DNA of 64,000 bases from Thiobacillus denitrificans DSM 12475 (GTDB lineage Bacteria; Pseudomonadota; Gammaproteobacteria; Burkholderiales; Thiobacillaceae). The stretch spans positions 330,574 to 394,573 of the forward strand of contig NZ_AQWL01000002.1 in assembly GCF_000376425.1 (NCBI RefSeq), read 5' to 3'. Positions 8,437 through 16,386 of the stretch are shown one piece after another (position 1 is the stretch's first letter; the number at the start of each line of letters is the position of its first letter). Both the position numbers and the translations under genes were made by a program. The notes beneath the pieces are model-generated. The model made no database searches. It was not told where the DNA came from and was given only the letters and a program-made list of their open reading frames with translations.

Positions 8437-9527
8437 CGGAAGCCCACGCGCACTTTGACGAAGCCGATGACGCGCTGATCGCCAGCGGCGACTGGCATGC
8501 CGGGACCGCGCCGGCCTTGCCCAGGCTGGGCGGCAAAACGGTGCGCGTCCTCGACGGCGCCGGCATCACCCGGCTCGATATCAACGGCGCCTGGCTGCTG
8601 CTGACCGCGGCCCGCCCGCAGGCCGGCGACCCGATGCCCGAGCTGCGCGCGTTCCAGCCGCAGCATCGGGCGATGCTGCAACTGGTGGCGCAGCACAGCG
8701 CGGCCACCGCCGCGCAGGCCGAGCCGCAGTGCGAAGGCGTGCGTGAAGCTACCGGGCGCGGTACGCTGGCGATGTGGGGGCATGTCGTCGGCCTCATCGG
8801 TTTCATCGGCCACCTGTTCGTCGAGCTGATGGCCCTGATGGGCCACCCGGGGCGCTGGCGCTGGCGGGAATTCGGTGCCCAGGTGAGTTCGGTGTTCGTC
8901 GGCGCGATTCCCATCGTGGCCGGGATGCTGTTCCTGCTCGGCGTGGTGTTCGCCTACCTGCTGGGGGACCAGGCGCAGCAATATGGCGCCAACATCTTTG
9001 TCGTCGACGGCCTGTTGCTGGCGATCCTGCGCGAAATCTCACCGGTCATCGTTGCCGTCCTGGTGGCCGGGCGCACCGGCGCGGCTATCACTGCGCAGAT
9101 CGGCACCATGAAAATCACCGAGGAGATCGACGCCATCGCCACGCTCGGCCTGTCGCCGCTGGCGGTGCTGGTGATTCCGCGCATCGTCGCCCTGCTGCTC
9201 GCGATGCCGCTACTGGTCTTCATCGGCGACATCGCCGGCATCGCCGGCGGCATGGTGATCGCGCAGGAGCAGCTGGATATCTCGCGTCACATGTTCATCG
9301 ACCGCATGGTCGACGTGATCCTGCCGAAAACCCTGCTGGTGGGCCTGCTCAAGGCGCCGGTGTTTGCTCTTTTCATCGCGTTGATCGCCTGCCGCATGGG
9401 ACTTTCGGTCACCCGCGACGCGCGCAGCGTCGGCGCCAACACCACCTCCACCGTGGTGCAGAGCCTGGTCGCCATCATCATCCTCAACGCCATTTTCGCC
9501 GTCATGTTCGTGAAGCTGGAAATCTGA
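8433..9527 (+). CDS. mlaE: MlaE-family ABC transporter permease with N-terminal STAS-like region
   Basis: The product is 364 residues from a GTG that overlaps the metAS stop. Residues 1-100 are soluble and partly STAS-like (GITRLDINGAWLLLTA). The MlaE permease follows with five to six membrane segments and the hallmark GRTGAAITAQIGTMKITEEIDAI-type loop. It would be the inner-membrane permease of a phospholipid-trafficking MCE system with the three following genes. The N-terminal fusion may replace a separate MlaB subunit, a layout known in this family. No mlaC-like periplasmic carrier gene is nearby. Confidence 0.92.
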   Translation: MTEAHAHFDEADDALIASGDWHAGTAPALPRLGGKTVRVLDGAGITRLDINGAWLLLTAARPQAGDPMPELRAFQPQHRAMLQLVAQHSAATAAQAEPQCEGVREATGRGTLAMWGHVVGLIGFIGHLFVELMALMGHPGRWRWREFGAQVSSVFVGAIPIVAGMLFLLGVVFAYLLGDQAQQYGANIFVVDGLLLAILREISPVIVAVLVAGRTGAAITAQIGTMKITEEIDAIATLGLSPLAVLVIPRIVALLLAMPLLVFIGDIAGIAGGMVIAQEQLDISRHMFIDRMVDVILPKTLLVGLLKAPVFALFIALIACRMGLSVTRDARSVGANTTSTVVQSLVAIIILNAIFAVMFVKLEI

Positions 9528-10294
9528 TGGCCGAACCCGTCATCGACGTCCGCGATGTCTCCACCACACTGGGCGGGCACAGCATCCATCGTGGCCTCAG
9601 CCTGTCGGTGGCGCGCGGCGAAGTGGTCGCGCTGATCGGTGGCAGCGGCACCGGAAAATCGGTATTGCTGCGTGAGATCATCGGCCTGTTGCGGCCGCAG
9701 GTGGGACGCATCGAGCTGTTCGGACAATCGGTGTGGGACAGCACGCCAGCGCAGATGAATGCGCTGCGCCGGCGCTTCGGCGTGCTGTTCCAGGATGGCG
9801 CACTGTTCTCCTCCCTCAGCGTGGAGGACAACGTCGCCACGCCGCTGTTCGAGCACACCGATCTGCCGCACGCCACCTGCCGCCGCCTGGCGCGGCTGAA
9901 GCTGGCACTGGCCGGTTTGCCGGCGGACGCCGCCGGCAAACGCCCGAGCGAGTTGTCGGGCGGCATGCGCAAGCGGGTGGCGCTGGCGCGCGCGCTGGCA
10001 CTCGACCCGGAATTGCTTTTCCTCGACGAGCCGACGTCCGGCCTCGACCCGATTTCGGCGCGCGCGTTCGACTCGCTGATCCGGCTGCTGGCCGACAGCC
10101 TCGGGCTCACCGTATTCCTTGTCACCCATGACTTGGATACACTGTTTTCGATTATCGATCGCGTCATCGTGCTGTCGGATGGCCGCGTGCTCGGCAGCGG
10201 AACGCTGACCGAACTGAAGCAAATCGACGATCCGTGGCTGCGCGATTACTTTGCCGCACGGGCGCCGGATGGAGAAGCCGCGCATGGAAAATGA
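9527..10294 (+). CDS. mlaF: MlaF-like ABC transporter ATP-binding protein
   Basis: The product is 255 residues. Walker A is GGSGTGKS, the signature motif is LSGGMRKRVALARAL, Walker B is LLFLDEPTSGLDP, and the H-loop is VTHDLDTL. The ATG overlaps the TGA of the permease gene by one base and the gene runs into mlaD by 11 bases, so all are translationally coupled. It powers the MCE/Mla phospholipid transporter. SGGMRKR rather than SGGQ is usual in MlaF proteins. Confidence 0.95.
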   Translation: MAEPVIDVRDVSTTLGGHSIHRGLSLSVARGEVVALIGGSGTGKSVLLREIIGLLRPQVGRIELFGQSVWDSTPAQMNALRRRFGVLFQDGALFSSLSVEDNVATPLFEHTDLPHATCRRLARLKLALAGLPADAAGKRPSELSGGMRKRVALARALALDPELLFLDEPTSGLDPISARAFDSLIRLLADSLGLTVFLVTHDLDTLFSIIDRVIVLSDGRVLGSGTLTELKQIDDPWLRDYFAARAPDGEAAHGK

Positions 10295-11231
10295 AGGCCG
10301 CTATACCCTGGTCGGCACGCTGGTGCTGGCAGTGATCGCGCTGATGACGCTGGCCATCGTGTGGTTGGTGGGAGCGGCGGATCAGATTGCGTATCAGACC
10401 TACACCATTTATTTCAAGCAGCAGTCGCTCGACGGCCTGGCGGTCGGCAGCCCGGTGAAAATGCGCGGCATCAAGGTGGGTGTGGTCGACAGCTACCGTT
10501 TTGTCCGGGGTGGCGACGAGGCCGTTAGCGTCACCGCGCGCATCGACGAAGGCGTACCGGTGCACACCGGCGCCGCGGCTTACATCAAGCGTAATCTGGT
10601 CACCGGCATCGCTGCCGTCGAAATCAACAATGGCCCGAGCGACGGTGCCCTGCTGAGTGAGGCTCCCCAGGGTGAACGCTATCCGGTCATCGCCGAGGGC
10701 AGCTCCGATCTCGACAAGGTCGCCACCGCCATCTCGCGGCTGGCGCTTAGCGGTGCGCAGGTACTGGAAAAAATGGACACGCTGCTGTCGGAAAACAACC
10801 AGCATGCCATCAGCCAGACGCTCGCCAACCTCAACGAGCTGTCCGGCCATCTCGTCGCCAACAAGCAGAGTCTCGACGCCGCGGTACAGGGCATCCGCGA
10901 CGCCGCCGATGAGTTCCGCTTCGCCGGCGCTAGCATCGGCCAGGTCGCCACCCGGGCCGAAGGCAGCATCGTCGGCGTCGGAAACAGCGCCGAGGCCGCA
11001 TTGCAAGAAGCCAGGGTGGCGATGGAAAAGCTGCAACGCGACGCCAGCCTGATTTCCGGACAGATCCAACAGCTCACCGAAACCGGTACGCTGGAAATGA
11101 CCAATGTCAGCCGCGATGTGCGCACCAGCGCCGATGTACTCACCACCGCCGGGCAGCGCCTGTCCAACCCGCGCACCATCCTGTTCGGCCCGGGTCAGCA
11201 GCAGCTCGGCCCCGGAGAAAAACTGCCATGA
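10284..11231 (+). CDS. mlaD: MlaD-like MCE-domain substrate-binding protein
   Basis: The product is 315 residues from ATG 10284. The GGAGAAG upstream is a good ribosome site for this start and not for the ATG at 10269. One N-terminal membrane anchor (about residues 9-29) is followed by an MCE domain (about residues 38-120, with GLAVGSPVKMRGIKVGVV). A long helical C-terminal part (residues about 140-300) resembles the extended MCE proteins. It forms a periplasmic ring or channel for lipids between the membranes. Confidence 0.92.
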   Translation: MENEGRYTLVGTLVLAVIALMTLAIVWLVGAADQIAYQTYTIYFKQQSLDGLAVGSPVKMRGIKVGVVDSYRFVRGGDEAVSVTARIDEGVPVHTGAAAYIKRNLVTGIAAVEINNGPSDGALLSEAPQGERYPVIAEGSSDLDKVATAISRLALSGAQVLEKMDTLLSENNQHAISQTLANLNELSGHLVANKQSLDAAVQGIRDAADEFRFAGASIGQVATRAEGSIVGVGNSAEAALQEARVAMEKLQRDASLISGQIQQLTETGTLEMTNVSRDVRTSADVLTTAGQRLSNPRTILFGPGQQQLGPGEKLP

Positions 11232-11833
11232 AAAGACGCCTCGCGCCGGTCGTGCTCGCATTCACCCTGACGGGCTGCGTCAATTTCGGCGAGCAGCCGA
11301 ATGCCCCTGCGATGGTGTATTACGTGCTGGCAGACCCTGCTCCTTCGCCCGTCGTCGCCCCCGTTCGCAGTGGCGCCGGCCCTACCCTGCTGGTGCTCGA
11401 CACCACCACCGGCAGCTTTTACGACACCGACCAGCTGGTATTCAGCCGCAGCGTCGGCACCCGTGGCCAGTACCAGTATGCGCGCTGGACCGAACGTCCC
11501 GGCAAGCGCTTCGCCGACCTCATGCGTGTGCGGCTCGACCGCCAGGGCGCCTGGCAGGTCAGTGCCGCCGGCGGCTATGTGCGCGGCGATGTGTTGCTGG
11601 ATACGGTACTAATGGAGTTCTATCACGACGCCGCCAGCGCGCCGGGGCAGGTGCGGCTGATGCTGCGCGCCGAACTGGTCGATCTGAAGCAACGTAAGCT
11701 GCTGGGGCGGCGCGTCTTCGAGCAGCAGGTGCCGGTTCCGACCTACGATGCCGCCGGCGCCGCCGAGGCCTCCAGCCTGGCCGTCAGCCGTGCACTCGAC
11801 GACCTGACTGCCTGGCTCGCCACGTTTCAATAA
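11228..11833 (+). CDS. ABC-type transport auxiliary lipoprotein (PqiC-like)
   Basis: The product is 201 residues. A lipoprotein signal ends in the lipobox LTGC (Cys near residue 18). It belongs to the ABC transport auxiliary lipoprotein (PqiC/DUF330-like) family, with the familiar YYVLADP after the lipobox and VLLDTVLMEFYHD in the middle. Its ATG overlaps the mlaD stop by four bases. The protein is presumably outer-membrane anchored and docks the MCE complex there, taking the place of an MlaA- or PqiC-type partner. Confidence 0.88.
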   Translation: MKRRLAPVVLAFTLTGCVNFGEQPNAPAMVYYVLADPAPSPVVAPVRSGAGPTLLVLDTTTGSFYDTDQLVFSRSVGTRGQYQYARWTERPGKRFADLMRVRLDRQGAWQVSAAGGYVRGDVLLDTVLMEFYHDAASAPGQVRLMLRAELVDLKQRKLLGRRVFEQQVPVPTYDAAGAAEASSLAVSRALDDLTAWLATFQ

Positions 11834-11880
11834 GCGCCTACAATTCGGGTAGCATCGCCCACAATAAAAGGAGAGTCACT

Positions 11881-12309
11881 ATGAAACGTCTGCTTGCCGC
11901 CCTGTGCCTGAGCTCCATCGCCGTTGCCGCCCATGCCGAAATCTCGCAGAAATTCGGCCCGCTGGAAATTCACTACAACGCACTCACCACCGACGAACTG
12001 CTACCCGAGGTTGCGCGCGCCTACAAGATCGAGCGCAGCAAGACGCGCGGCCTGGTGACGATGTCGGTGCTGAAGCAGAACAAGGTCGGCGTGCCGACGC
12101 CGGTTCCGGCCAAGATCGCCGTCTATGCCACCAATCTCAACCAGCAGCTGGGTCACGTGACCATGCGCGAAATCAAGGAAGGCACCGCCATTTACTATCT
12201 GGGCGAATTCCGCGTCACCCCGCCGGACACCCTGAAATTCACCGCCAGCGTCGAAGTGGCGGGCGAGCCCAAGCGTGAAATGGTGTTCGAGCAGAAGTTC
12301 TACAAGTAA
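11881..12309 (+). CDS. DUF4426-family secreted protein
   Basis: The product is 142 residues. The signal peptide MKRLLAALCLSSIAVAAHA is cleaved before EISQKFG. The rest resembles DUF4426 (GPLEIHYNALTTDELLPEVARAY ... MREIKEGTAIYYLGEFRV). Function is not known; family members often lie near metW or homoserine acyltransferase genes. Here metAS is five genes upstream. An AAAGGAG ribosome site precedes the ATG and a terminator follows. Confidence 0.85.
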   Translation: MKRLLAALCLSSIAVAAHAEISQKFGPLEIHYNALTTDELLPEVARAYKIERSKTRGLVTMSVLKQNKVGVPTPVPAKIAVYATNLNQQLGHVTMREIKEGTAIYYLGEFRVTPPDTLKFTASVEVAGEPKREMVFEQKFYK

Positions 12310-12314
12310 ACCCG

Positions 12315-12350
12315 AGCCCCCCGCGCCCCGCCAGCCGGGGCTGTTTTTTT
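12315..12350 (+). terminator. Rho-independent terminator after the DUF4426 gene
   Basis: AGCCCC (12315-12320) pairs with GGGGCT (12337-12342), followed within two bases by seven T. It ends the rightward metAS-mla transcription unit before the converging TauE-like gene. Confidence 0.75.
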
Positions 12351-12366
12351 GTGTATCGGGGGCCGT

Positions 12367-13047
12367 TCAGGGCTTCGAGAAGACCGGATAGATCAGCGTC
12401 AGCAGGCCCCACACGCCGAAACCCGCCACTGTCAGCCCGGCGGCGCGGCGTACCCAGCGCTGTTGCATGAAAGGCTGGAGCTGCCGTGCGAACAGCCCCA
12501 TGCCCAACAGGTTCGGCAGCGTGCCGAGACCGAATGCCAGCATTAGCGCCGCGCCCGAGGTGGCGCTGCCGGCCGCCAGCGCCGACACCAGAACCGAGTA
12601 GACCAGCCCGCACGGCAGCCAGCCCCAGGCCATGCCCGCCAGCACCGCCTGCGGCAGCGACTTCACCGGCAGCAGTTTCTGGAACAGCGGCTTCACCTTC
12701 TTCCACAGCGCGCCGCCGGCGCGCTCGAACACCAGCACCCATTGATTGAAACCGGCCAGATACAGGCCGAGCAGGATCATCACCAACTGCGCCAGCACGA
12801 ACAGCGCGGTCTGCACCGGCATGAATCCGGCCAGCTTCAGCGTGGCGCCCAGCGCCCCGGCGAGTGCGCCGAACATGACGTAGGATGACACCCGCCCCAG
12901 GTTGTAGGCCAGATGCATCCTGAACGGCGGCGTGCTGCCGTCGGCGCGGAAGGAAAATGCCGCGACGATGCCGCCGCACATGCCGACGCAATGCACGCCA
13001 CCGAGAAGGCCGGCGAGCAGGGCGGTGAGGAGGGAGAACTCGATCAT
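12367..13047 (-). CDS. Sulfite exporter TauE/SafE-like membrane protein (UreH/DsbD_2-type)
   Basis: The product is 226 residues with about six membrane segments. The start is the ATG giving MIEFSLLTALLAGLLGG. The motif GGVHCVGMCGGIV near residues 15-27 places it in the DsbD_2/UreH-like group annotated as TauE/SafE. Members often accompany cytochrome oxidase or nickel/copper handling genes, but the substrate here is unknown. The second half repeats the fold (GMAWGWLPCGLVYSVL). Its ATG overlaps the stop of the upstream ParE-like gene by four bases (13044-13047), which suggests coupling to the toxin-antitoxin module. Confidence 0.85.
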   Translation of the reverse strand: MIEFSLLTALLAGLLGGVHCVGMCGGIVAAFSFRADGSTPPFRMHLAYNLGRVSSYVMFGALAGALGATLKLAGFMPVQTALFVLAQLVMILLGLYLAGFNQWVLVFERAGGALWKKVKPLFQKLLPVKSLPQAVLAGMAWGWLPCGLVYSVLVSALAAGSATSGAALMLAFGLGTLPNLLGMGLFARQLQPFMQQRWVRRAAGLTVAGFGVWGLLTLIYPVFSKP

Positions 13048-13364
13048 TTTTTCGGTTGAGTTCGACGGGCGCCGAGCGTGCCGCGTATCGAACGGGGATT
13101 GCGACGGCAATCGAGTACGGCGAGGACGATCGCGGTATGGCCGTCGAAATTGTAGTAAATGGCAAACGGGAAACGCCTGGACAGGCAGCGGTGCAGACCT
13201 GCGAGGGGCTTGGGATGGATGCCTGCGTGCAGAGCCAGTGAATCGATGTCAGAAAACAGGCTGTCGAGAAAATACTGGCCGAGCCCAGCGGCCTGGATTT
13301 CGTAGAACTCGAAACCGATCAGCAAATCCCGTTCGGCAGATGCGCTGATCCGCACTAAATGCAT
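13044..13364 (-). CDS. RelE/ParE-family toxin
   Basis: The product is 106 residues. It begins MHLVRISASAERDLLIGFEFYE and has the ParE-type sequence FPFAIYYNFDGHTAIVLAVLDCRRNP near the C-terminus. ParE toxins poison DNA gyrase and RelE toxins cut mRNA on the ribosome; which applies is not clear. The antitoxin gene lies nine bases upstream on the same strand. The C-terminal KK tail is basic, as usual for the family. Confidence 0.85.
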   Translation of the reverse strand: MHLVRISASAERDLLIGFEFYEIQAAGLGQYFLDSLFSDIDSLALHAGIHPKPLAGLHRCLSRRFPFAIYYNFDGHTAIVLAVLDCRRNPRSIRGTLGARRTQPKK

Positions 13365-13373
13365 GGGTGAGAA

Positions 13374-13589
13374 TCAGCTTTCGGTGAGCTTGCGCAGCGT
13401 ATTCTTGGCGGTGCTCCAGTCACGATGCTGGCCATCCGCCAACTCGTGCAGGCGCTCTTCCAGTACTTCAGCGTGCCACGGCGGACTCAATTCGGCCGCA
13501 TCGTCGTGGCACAGCGAGTCCCACAAAGACTCCATCGCGGCCAGACGTTCGGCCAGGGGCAACTGGGAGAGGGTATCAAGGTTCGGCAT
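13374..13589 (-). CDS. Addiction-module antitoxin component (TIGR02574-like)
   Basis: The product is 71 residues. It begins MPNLDTLSQLPLAERLAAMESLWDSL and contains SPPWHAEVLEERL, the signature of the short addiction-module component family paired with ParE-like toxins. It has an acidic N-terminal half and no DNA-binding domain that I can recognise. It is the first gene of a two-gene unit with the ParE toxin and lies 17 bases downstream of the AmpG-like gene on the same strand, so it may be partly driven from there. Confidence 0.88.
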   Translation of the reverse strand: MPNLDTLSQLPLAERLAAMESLWDSLCHDDAAELSPPWHAEVLEERLHELADGQHRDWSTAKNTLRKLTES

Positions 13590-13606
13590 GGCTAAAGGTT
13601 AGCACA

Positions 13607-14911
13607 TCAGCCTGGGGGCTGTTGTCGCCCCACCAGCCACACCAGCACCAGCACCGGCACCCCGATCAGCGCCGTCCCGGTAAAGAAATTCGCCCAGCCC
13701 CAGGCGTCGACGAACTCGCCCGAGAAGCCCGCGATGAACTTGGGCAGCAGCAGCATCACCGAGGTGAACAGCGCGTACTGCGTGGCCGAATAGGCTTGAT
13801 TCACCAGGCTGGACAGATAGGCCACGAACGCGGAGGAGGCGATGCCGGCGGAGAGGTTGTCGGCCGACACTGTGACCATCAGCGCGCTCACGTCGTGCCC
13901 GCGCCCGGCCAGCCAGACGAACAGCAGATTGGTCGCCGCCGACAGCACCGCGCCGAGAAACAGCGTGCGCATCACGCCCATGCGCATCACCAGCAGTCCG
14001 CCCGCCGCCGCGCCGGCGATGGTCATGATCACGCCGTAGACCTTGGACACCGTGGCGACCTCGTCCTTGGTGAAGCCCATCTCCTGGTAGAAGGGATTGC
14101 TCATCACCCCCATCACCACGTCGGAGATGCGGTAGACCGCGATCAGCGCCAGTATCGTCAACGCCTGCCACTTGAAGCGCGCAAAGAATTCGACGAAGGG
14201 CTGCACGAAGCTCGTCGCCAGCCAGGCGCCGAAGCCCTGCTCGGCGATGCGTGGCAGCGGCGCGGCGTGCGCGGGCTCGCGGATGATCAGCGTGGTGAGG
14301 ATGCCGACCGCCATCAGCGCCGCCATCACCGTGTACGCCACCTGCCAGGGGCGGAAGTCGTAGCTGGCCTCGCTCGGATCGACGCTCGCCGCGATCCACA
14401 GCGCGCCCGCGCCGGCCGTGATCATCGCCAGGCGATAACCGGCCTGATAGGTCGCTGCCATCGCACCCTGCTTCTCGGTTTCCACAGCCTCGATGCGGTA
14501 GGCGTCGAGCGCGATGTCCTGCGTCGCCGAGGCGAACGCCACCGCCAGCGCGAAGAACACCGTATGTGTCAGGTTCAGCACCGGGTCGGTGTTCGCCATC
14601 CCCAGCAGTGCCAGCGCGATGCACACCTGCGACAGCAGCAGCCACGCCCGCCGCTTGCCCAACGTGCGGGTCAGGAGTGGCAGCGGCAGCCGGTCGACCA
14701 GCGGCGACCACAGGAACTTGAAGCCGTAGGCCAGCCCCACCCACGACAGGTGCCCGATCGTCGCGCGCGCGATGCCTGCCTCCGACAGCCAGAACGACAG
14801 CGTGCCCAGCACCAGCAAGAGCGGCAGCCCGGCCGAAAAGCCGAGAAACAGCATGCCGACGACGCGCGGGTGGGTGTAGACCTTGAGGGCGGTAAGCCAG
14901 GGGTGGGGCAT
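13607..14911 (-). CDS. ampG: AmpG-family muropeptide MFS transporter
   Basis: The product is 434 residues with 12 predicted membrane segments. The start at 14911 (MPHPWLTALKVYTHPRVVGM) is preferred over 14989, whose extra residues are encoded by a CCCCTCACC repeat. AmpG hallmarks are LFLGFSAGLPLLLVLGTLSFWL and ASATQDIALDAYRIE. The protein imports anhydro-muropeptides for cell-wall recycling. Family members lie in many backgrounds; here it is flanked on both sides by toxin-antitoxin modules. Confidence 0.93.
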   Translation of the reverse strand: MPHPWLTALKVYTHPRVVGMLFLGFSAGLPLLLVLGTLSFWLSEAGIARATIGHLSWVGLAYGFKFLWSPLVDRLPLPLLTRTLGKRRAWLLLSQVCIALALLGMANTDPVLNLTHTVFFALAVAFASATQDIALDAYRIEAVETEKQGAMAATYQAGYRLAMITAGAGALWIAASVDPSEASYDFRPWQVAYTVMAALMAVGILTTLIIREPAHAAPLPRIAEQGFGAWLATSFVQPFVEFFARFKWQALTILALIAVYRISDVVMGVMSNPFYQEMGFTKDEVATVSKVYGVIMTIAGAAAGGLLVMRMGVMRTLFLGAVLSAATNLLFVWLAGRGHDVSALMVTVSADNLSAGIASSAFVAYLSSLVNQAYSATQYALFTSVMLLLPKFIAGFSGEFVDAWGWANFFTGTALIGVPVLVLVWLVGRQQPPG

Positions 14912-14953
14912 GGTGAGCGGTGAGGGGTGAGTAGTAAGCGGTGAGGGGTCAGG
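14912..14953. repeat. GTGAGGGG/CCCCTCAC tandem repeat upstream of ampG
   Basis: The motifs GTGAGCG, GTGAGGGG, TGAGTAGTAAGCG and GTGAGGGG follow one another over about 42 bases between ampG and the Doc gene. Read on the minus strand it is a CCCCTCACCGCT-type repeat. It displaces any usual promoter from the ampG start. Confidence 0.65.
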
Positions 14954-15341
14954 TGCGCGGCGCGACGCGTTCGCGCAGCCAGGTGGCAAGCGTAGCTTCG
15001 TCCCATTCGCCGGCGGCGACGGCGAGCACGGCCAGCGTCGCTTCGGCCTGGCTGATATTCAGCCGCAGGCCGTTGACGTACAGAAACAGACCCAGCGCCA
15101 GAAAGGCGGCGCGCTTGTTGCCGTCCACGAATGGGTGATTCTTGGCGAGTCCGACACAGTAGGATGCCGCCAGTTCGCTGGCATCCGGCATCCCGTAGTG
15201 GGCGAGATTGAGCGGCCGTGCCAGTGCGGAGTCGAGCAGGCCTTCGTCACGCAGCCCCGGCAGGCCACCGTGCTCGGCCAGACTTTCGTCGTGCAGCAAC
15301 AGCAGCGCGCGCTTATCAAACCATTTCCAGTTCTGCGCCAC
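14949..15341 (-). CDS. doc: Doc-family (Fic-fold) toxin
   Basis: The product is 130 residues from a GTG that directly follows the antitoxin TAA. The Fic/Doc active motif HPFVDGNKRAAF is intact. This is the form of the death-on-curing kinases, which phosphorylate EF-Tu. The length is usual for Doc. An N-terminal WKWFDKRALLLLHDESL segment matches the family. The partner upstream is an AbrB/MazE-like antitoxin, the usual companion when Phd is absent. Confidence 0.92.
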   Translation of the reverse strand: MAQNWKWFDKRALLLLHDESLAEHGGLPGLRDEGLLDSALARPLNLAHYGMPDASELAASYCVGLAKNHPFVDGNKRAAFLALGLFLYVNGLRLNISQAEATLAVLAVAAGEWDEATLATWLRERVAPRT

Positions 15342-15566
15342 TTACTTCGCCAGTTCGTGGAAGGTGTCGCGGAAGTCGCGCATGAACGCGCGGCCTGCCT
15401 CGATCTGCTCTTCCAGGCTGGGGTCGTAGGGCGTCACCGCCACGCCGTCCGGCGTCTCGGTCAAAAACACCGTGTCGCCCTTTTCCAGCTTCAGCCGCGC
15501 CAGCACGTCCTTGGGCAGGATGAGGCCGACCGAATTGCCGATCTGGGTGAGTTTGAGCGCATGCAT
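15342..15566 (-). CDS. AbrB/MazE-type antitoxin of the Doc module
   Basis: The product is 74 residues starting MHALKLTQIGNSVGLILPKDVLARL, a SpoVT/AbrB swapped-hairpin DNA-binding domain. The C-terminal tail (EEQIEAGRAFMRDFRDTFHELAK) would cover the Doc active site. The start at 15566 is preferred to 15578, which adds only MESI. The stop abuts the doc start codon. A TATAAC-GATT-GTTATA palindrome 17 bases upstream is the likely autoregulatory operator. Confidence 0.9.
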   Translation of the reverse strand: MHALKLTQIGNSVGLILPKDVLARLKLEKGDTVFLTETPDGVAVTPYDPSLEEQIEAGRAFMRDFRDTFHELAK

Positions 15567-15582
15567 GATGGACTCCACAAGT

Positions 15583-15598
15583 TATAACGATTGTTATA
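15583..15598. promoter_or_regulatory. Palindromic operator of the AbrB/Doc module
   Basis: TATAAC and GTTATA form a perfect inverted repeat around GATT, within an AT-rich patch just upstream of the antitoxin start. On the minus strand it also supplies a -10-like TATAAC. An AbrB-type antitoxin would bind such a site to repress its own operon. I could not see a good -35 box. Confidence 0.55.
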
Positions 15599-15760
15599 TT
15601 AGTCCTCGGTGCGGCGCAAGCCAAGGGTGGGGTGTGGGAGGCCGGAATACCCCTTCATACCGTGCGTACACGCCGCAGGCGCTCCGTTCTTTCCTGCTGT
15701 CGCACCCCACCGGGCAGATTGCGCGCAGGCGGTCGTGCTCTAGGCGGGTTGGCAGGATGA

Positions 15761-15784
15761 TAGCGGTATGCTAGCTTGATGCTA
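15761..15784. promoter_or_regulatory. Tandem TAGC-N5-GCTA operator of the RHH/ParE module
   Basis: TAGC-GGTAT-GCTA (15761-15773) and TAGC-TTGAT-GCTA (15772-15784) overlap by two bases with a period of 11, about one helical turn. This also gives direct ATGCTA repeats. The array ends 23 bases before the antitoxin ATG at 15808. Cooperative binding of RHH dimers to such arrays is usual for autoregulation. Confidence 0.6.
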
Positions 15785-15807
15785 TATTCCGCTTCAAGGC
15801 GCCCACG

Positions 15808-16071
15808 ATGAGCAGCGAAACCAAACCCCCGTCCAATAATCTGGCGCAATTCAACGTGCGCCTGCCCGCCGAACTCAAAGCCCGGCTGGAAAGCTACGCC
15901 CGAATGATTGACCGTCCCCAGGCCAGCGTGGCGAGCGAGGCGTTGGCCGATTATCTCGATTGGCGTGTCCCGCAAATCGAGGCGTTGAAGCAGGCCATTG
16001 CATCGGCCGATCAGGGGAAATTCGCAAGCGCGGACGAGGTGGAGCAGTTCTTCAAGCGTTATGAAGCTTAA
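15808..16071 (+). CDS. CopG/RHH-family antitoxin
   Basis: The product is 87 residues. A ribbon-helix-helix domain appears at about residues 12-52 (AQFNVRLPAELKARLESYARMIDRPQASVASEAL). A C-terminal segment (ALKQAIASADQGKFASADEVEQFF) is the form seen in ParD-like antitoxins that clamp ParE. The stop overlaps the toxin gene start by 11 bases. The tandem palindromes upstream look like its operator. Confidence 0.92.
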   Translation: MSSETKPPSNNLAQFNVRLPAELKARLESYARMIDRPQASVASEALADYLDWRVPQIEALKQAIASADQGKFASADEVEQFFKRYEA

Positions 16072-16336
16072 GTGGACGCTCGACGCCCTGGCCGATCTGC
16101 AAACTATTCTGGATTACATCAAACAGGACAATCCCCAGGCAGCCCAGGCCCTTGCGGCAGGCTTCAAGCACACCGCCGAACATCTGACCCAGCATCCGTT
16201 CATCGGCCGGCGCGGTGATCTCGACGGCACCCGCGAACTGATGCTGCATCGTAATTACCTGCTGACGTATCGCGTCAGCAGCGAGGCCGTCGAAATCCTG
16301 CAAATCTGGCACGTCGCGCAAAAGCGCTATCACTGA
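16061..16336 (+). CDS. ParE-family toxin
   Basis: The product is 91 residues from ATG 16061, inside the end of the antitoxin gene. Features are KLKWTLDALADLQTILDYI at the start and the C-terminal VEILQIWHVAQKRYH, typical of type II ParE/RelE toxins. The alternative start at 15998 would read in the antitoxin gene and adds unrelated residues. ParE toxins inhibit gyrase. The sequence gives no sign of inactivation. Confidence 0.92.
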   Translation: MKLKWTLDALADLQTILDYIKQDNPQAAQALAAGFKHTAEHLTQHPFIGRRGDLDGTRELMLHRNYLLTYRVSSEAVEILQIWHVAQKRYH

Positions 16337-16386
16337 GATGTTTTGTAGCCGCACACGCCAGGCCTCTGCTATTCAAAATCTCAAAA

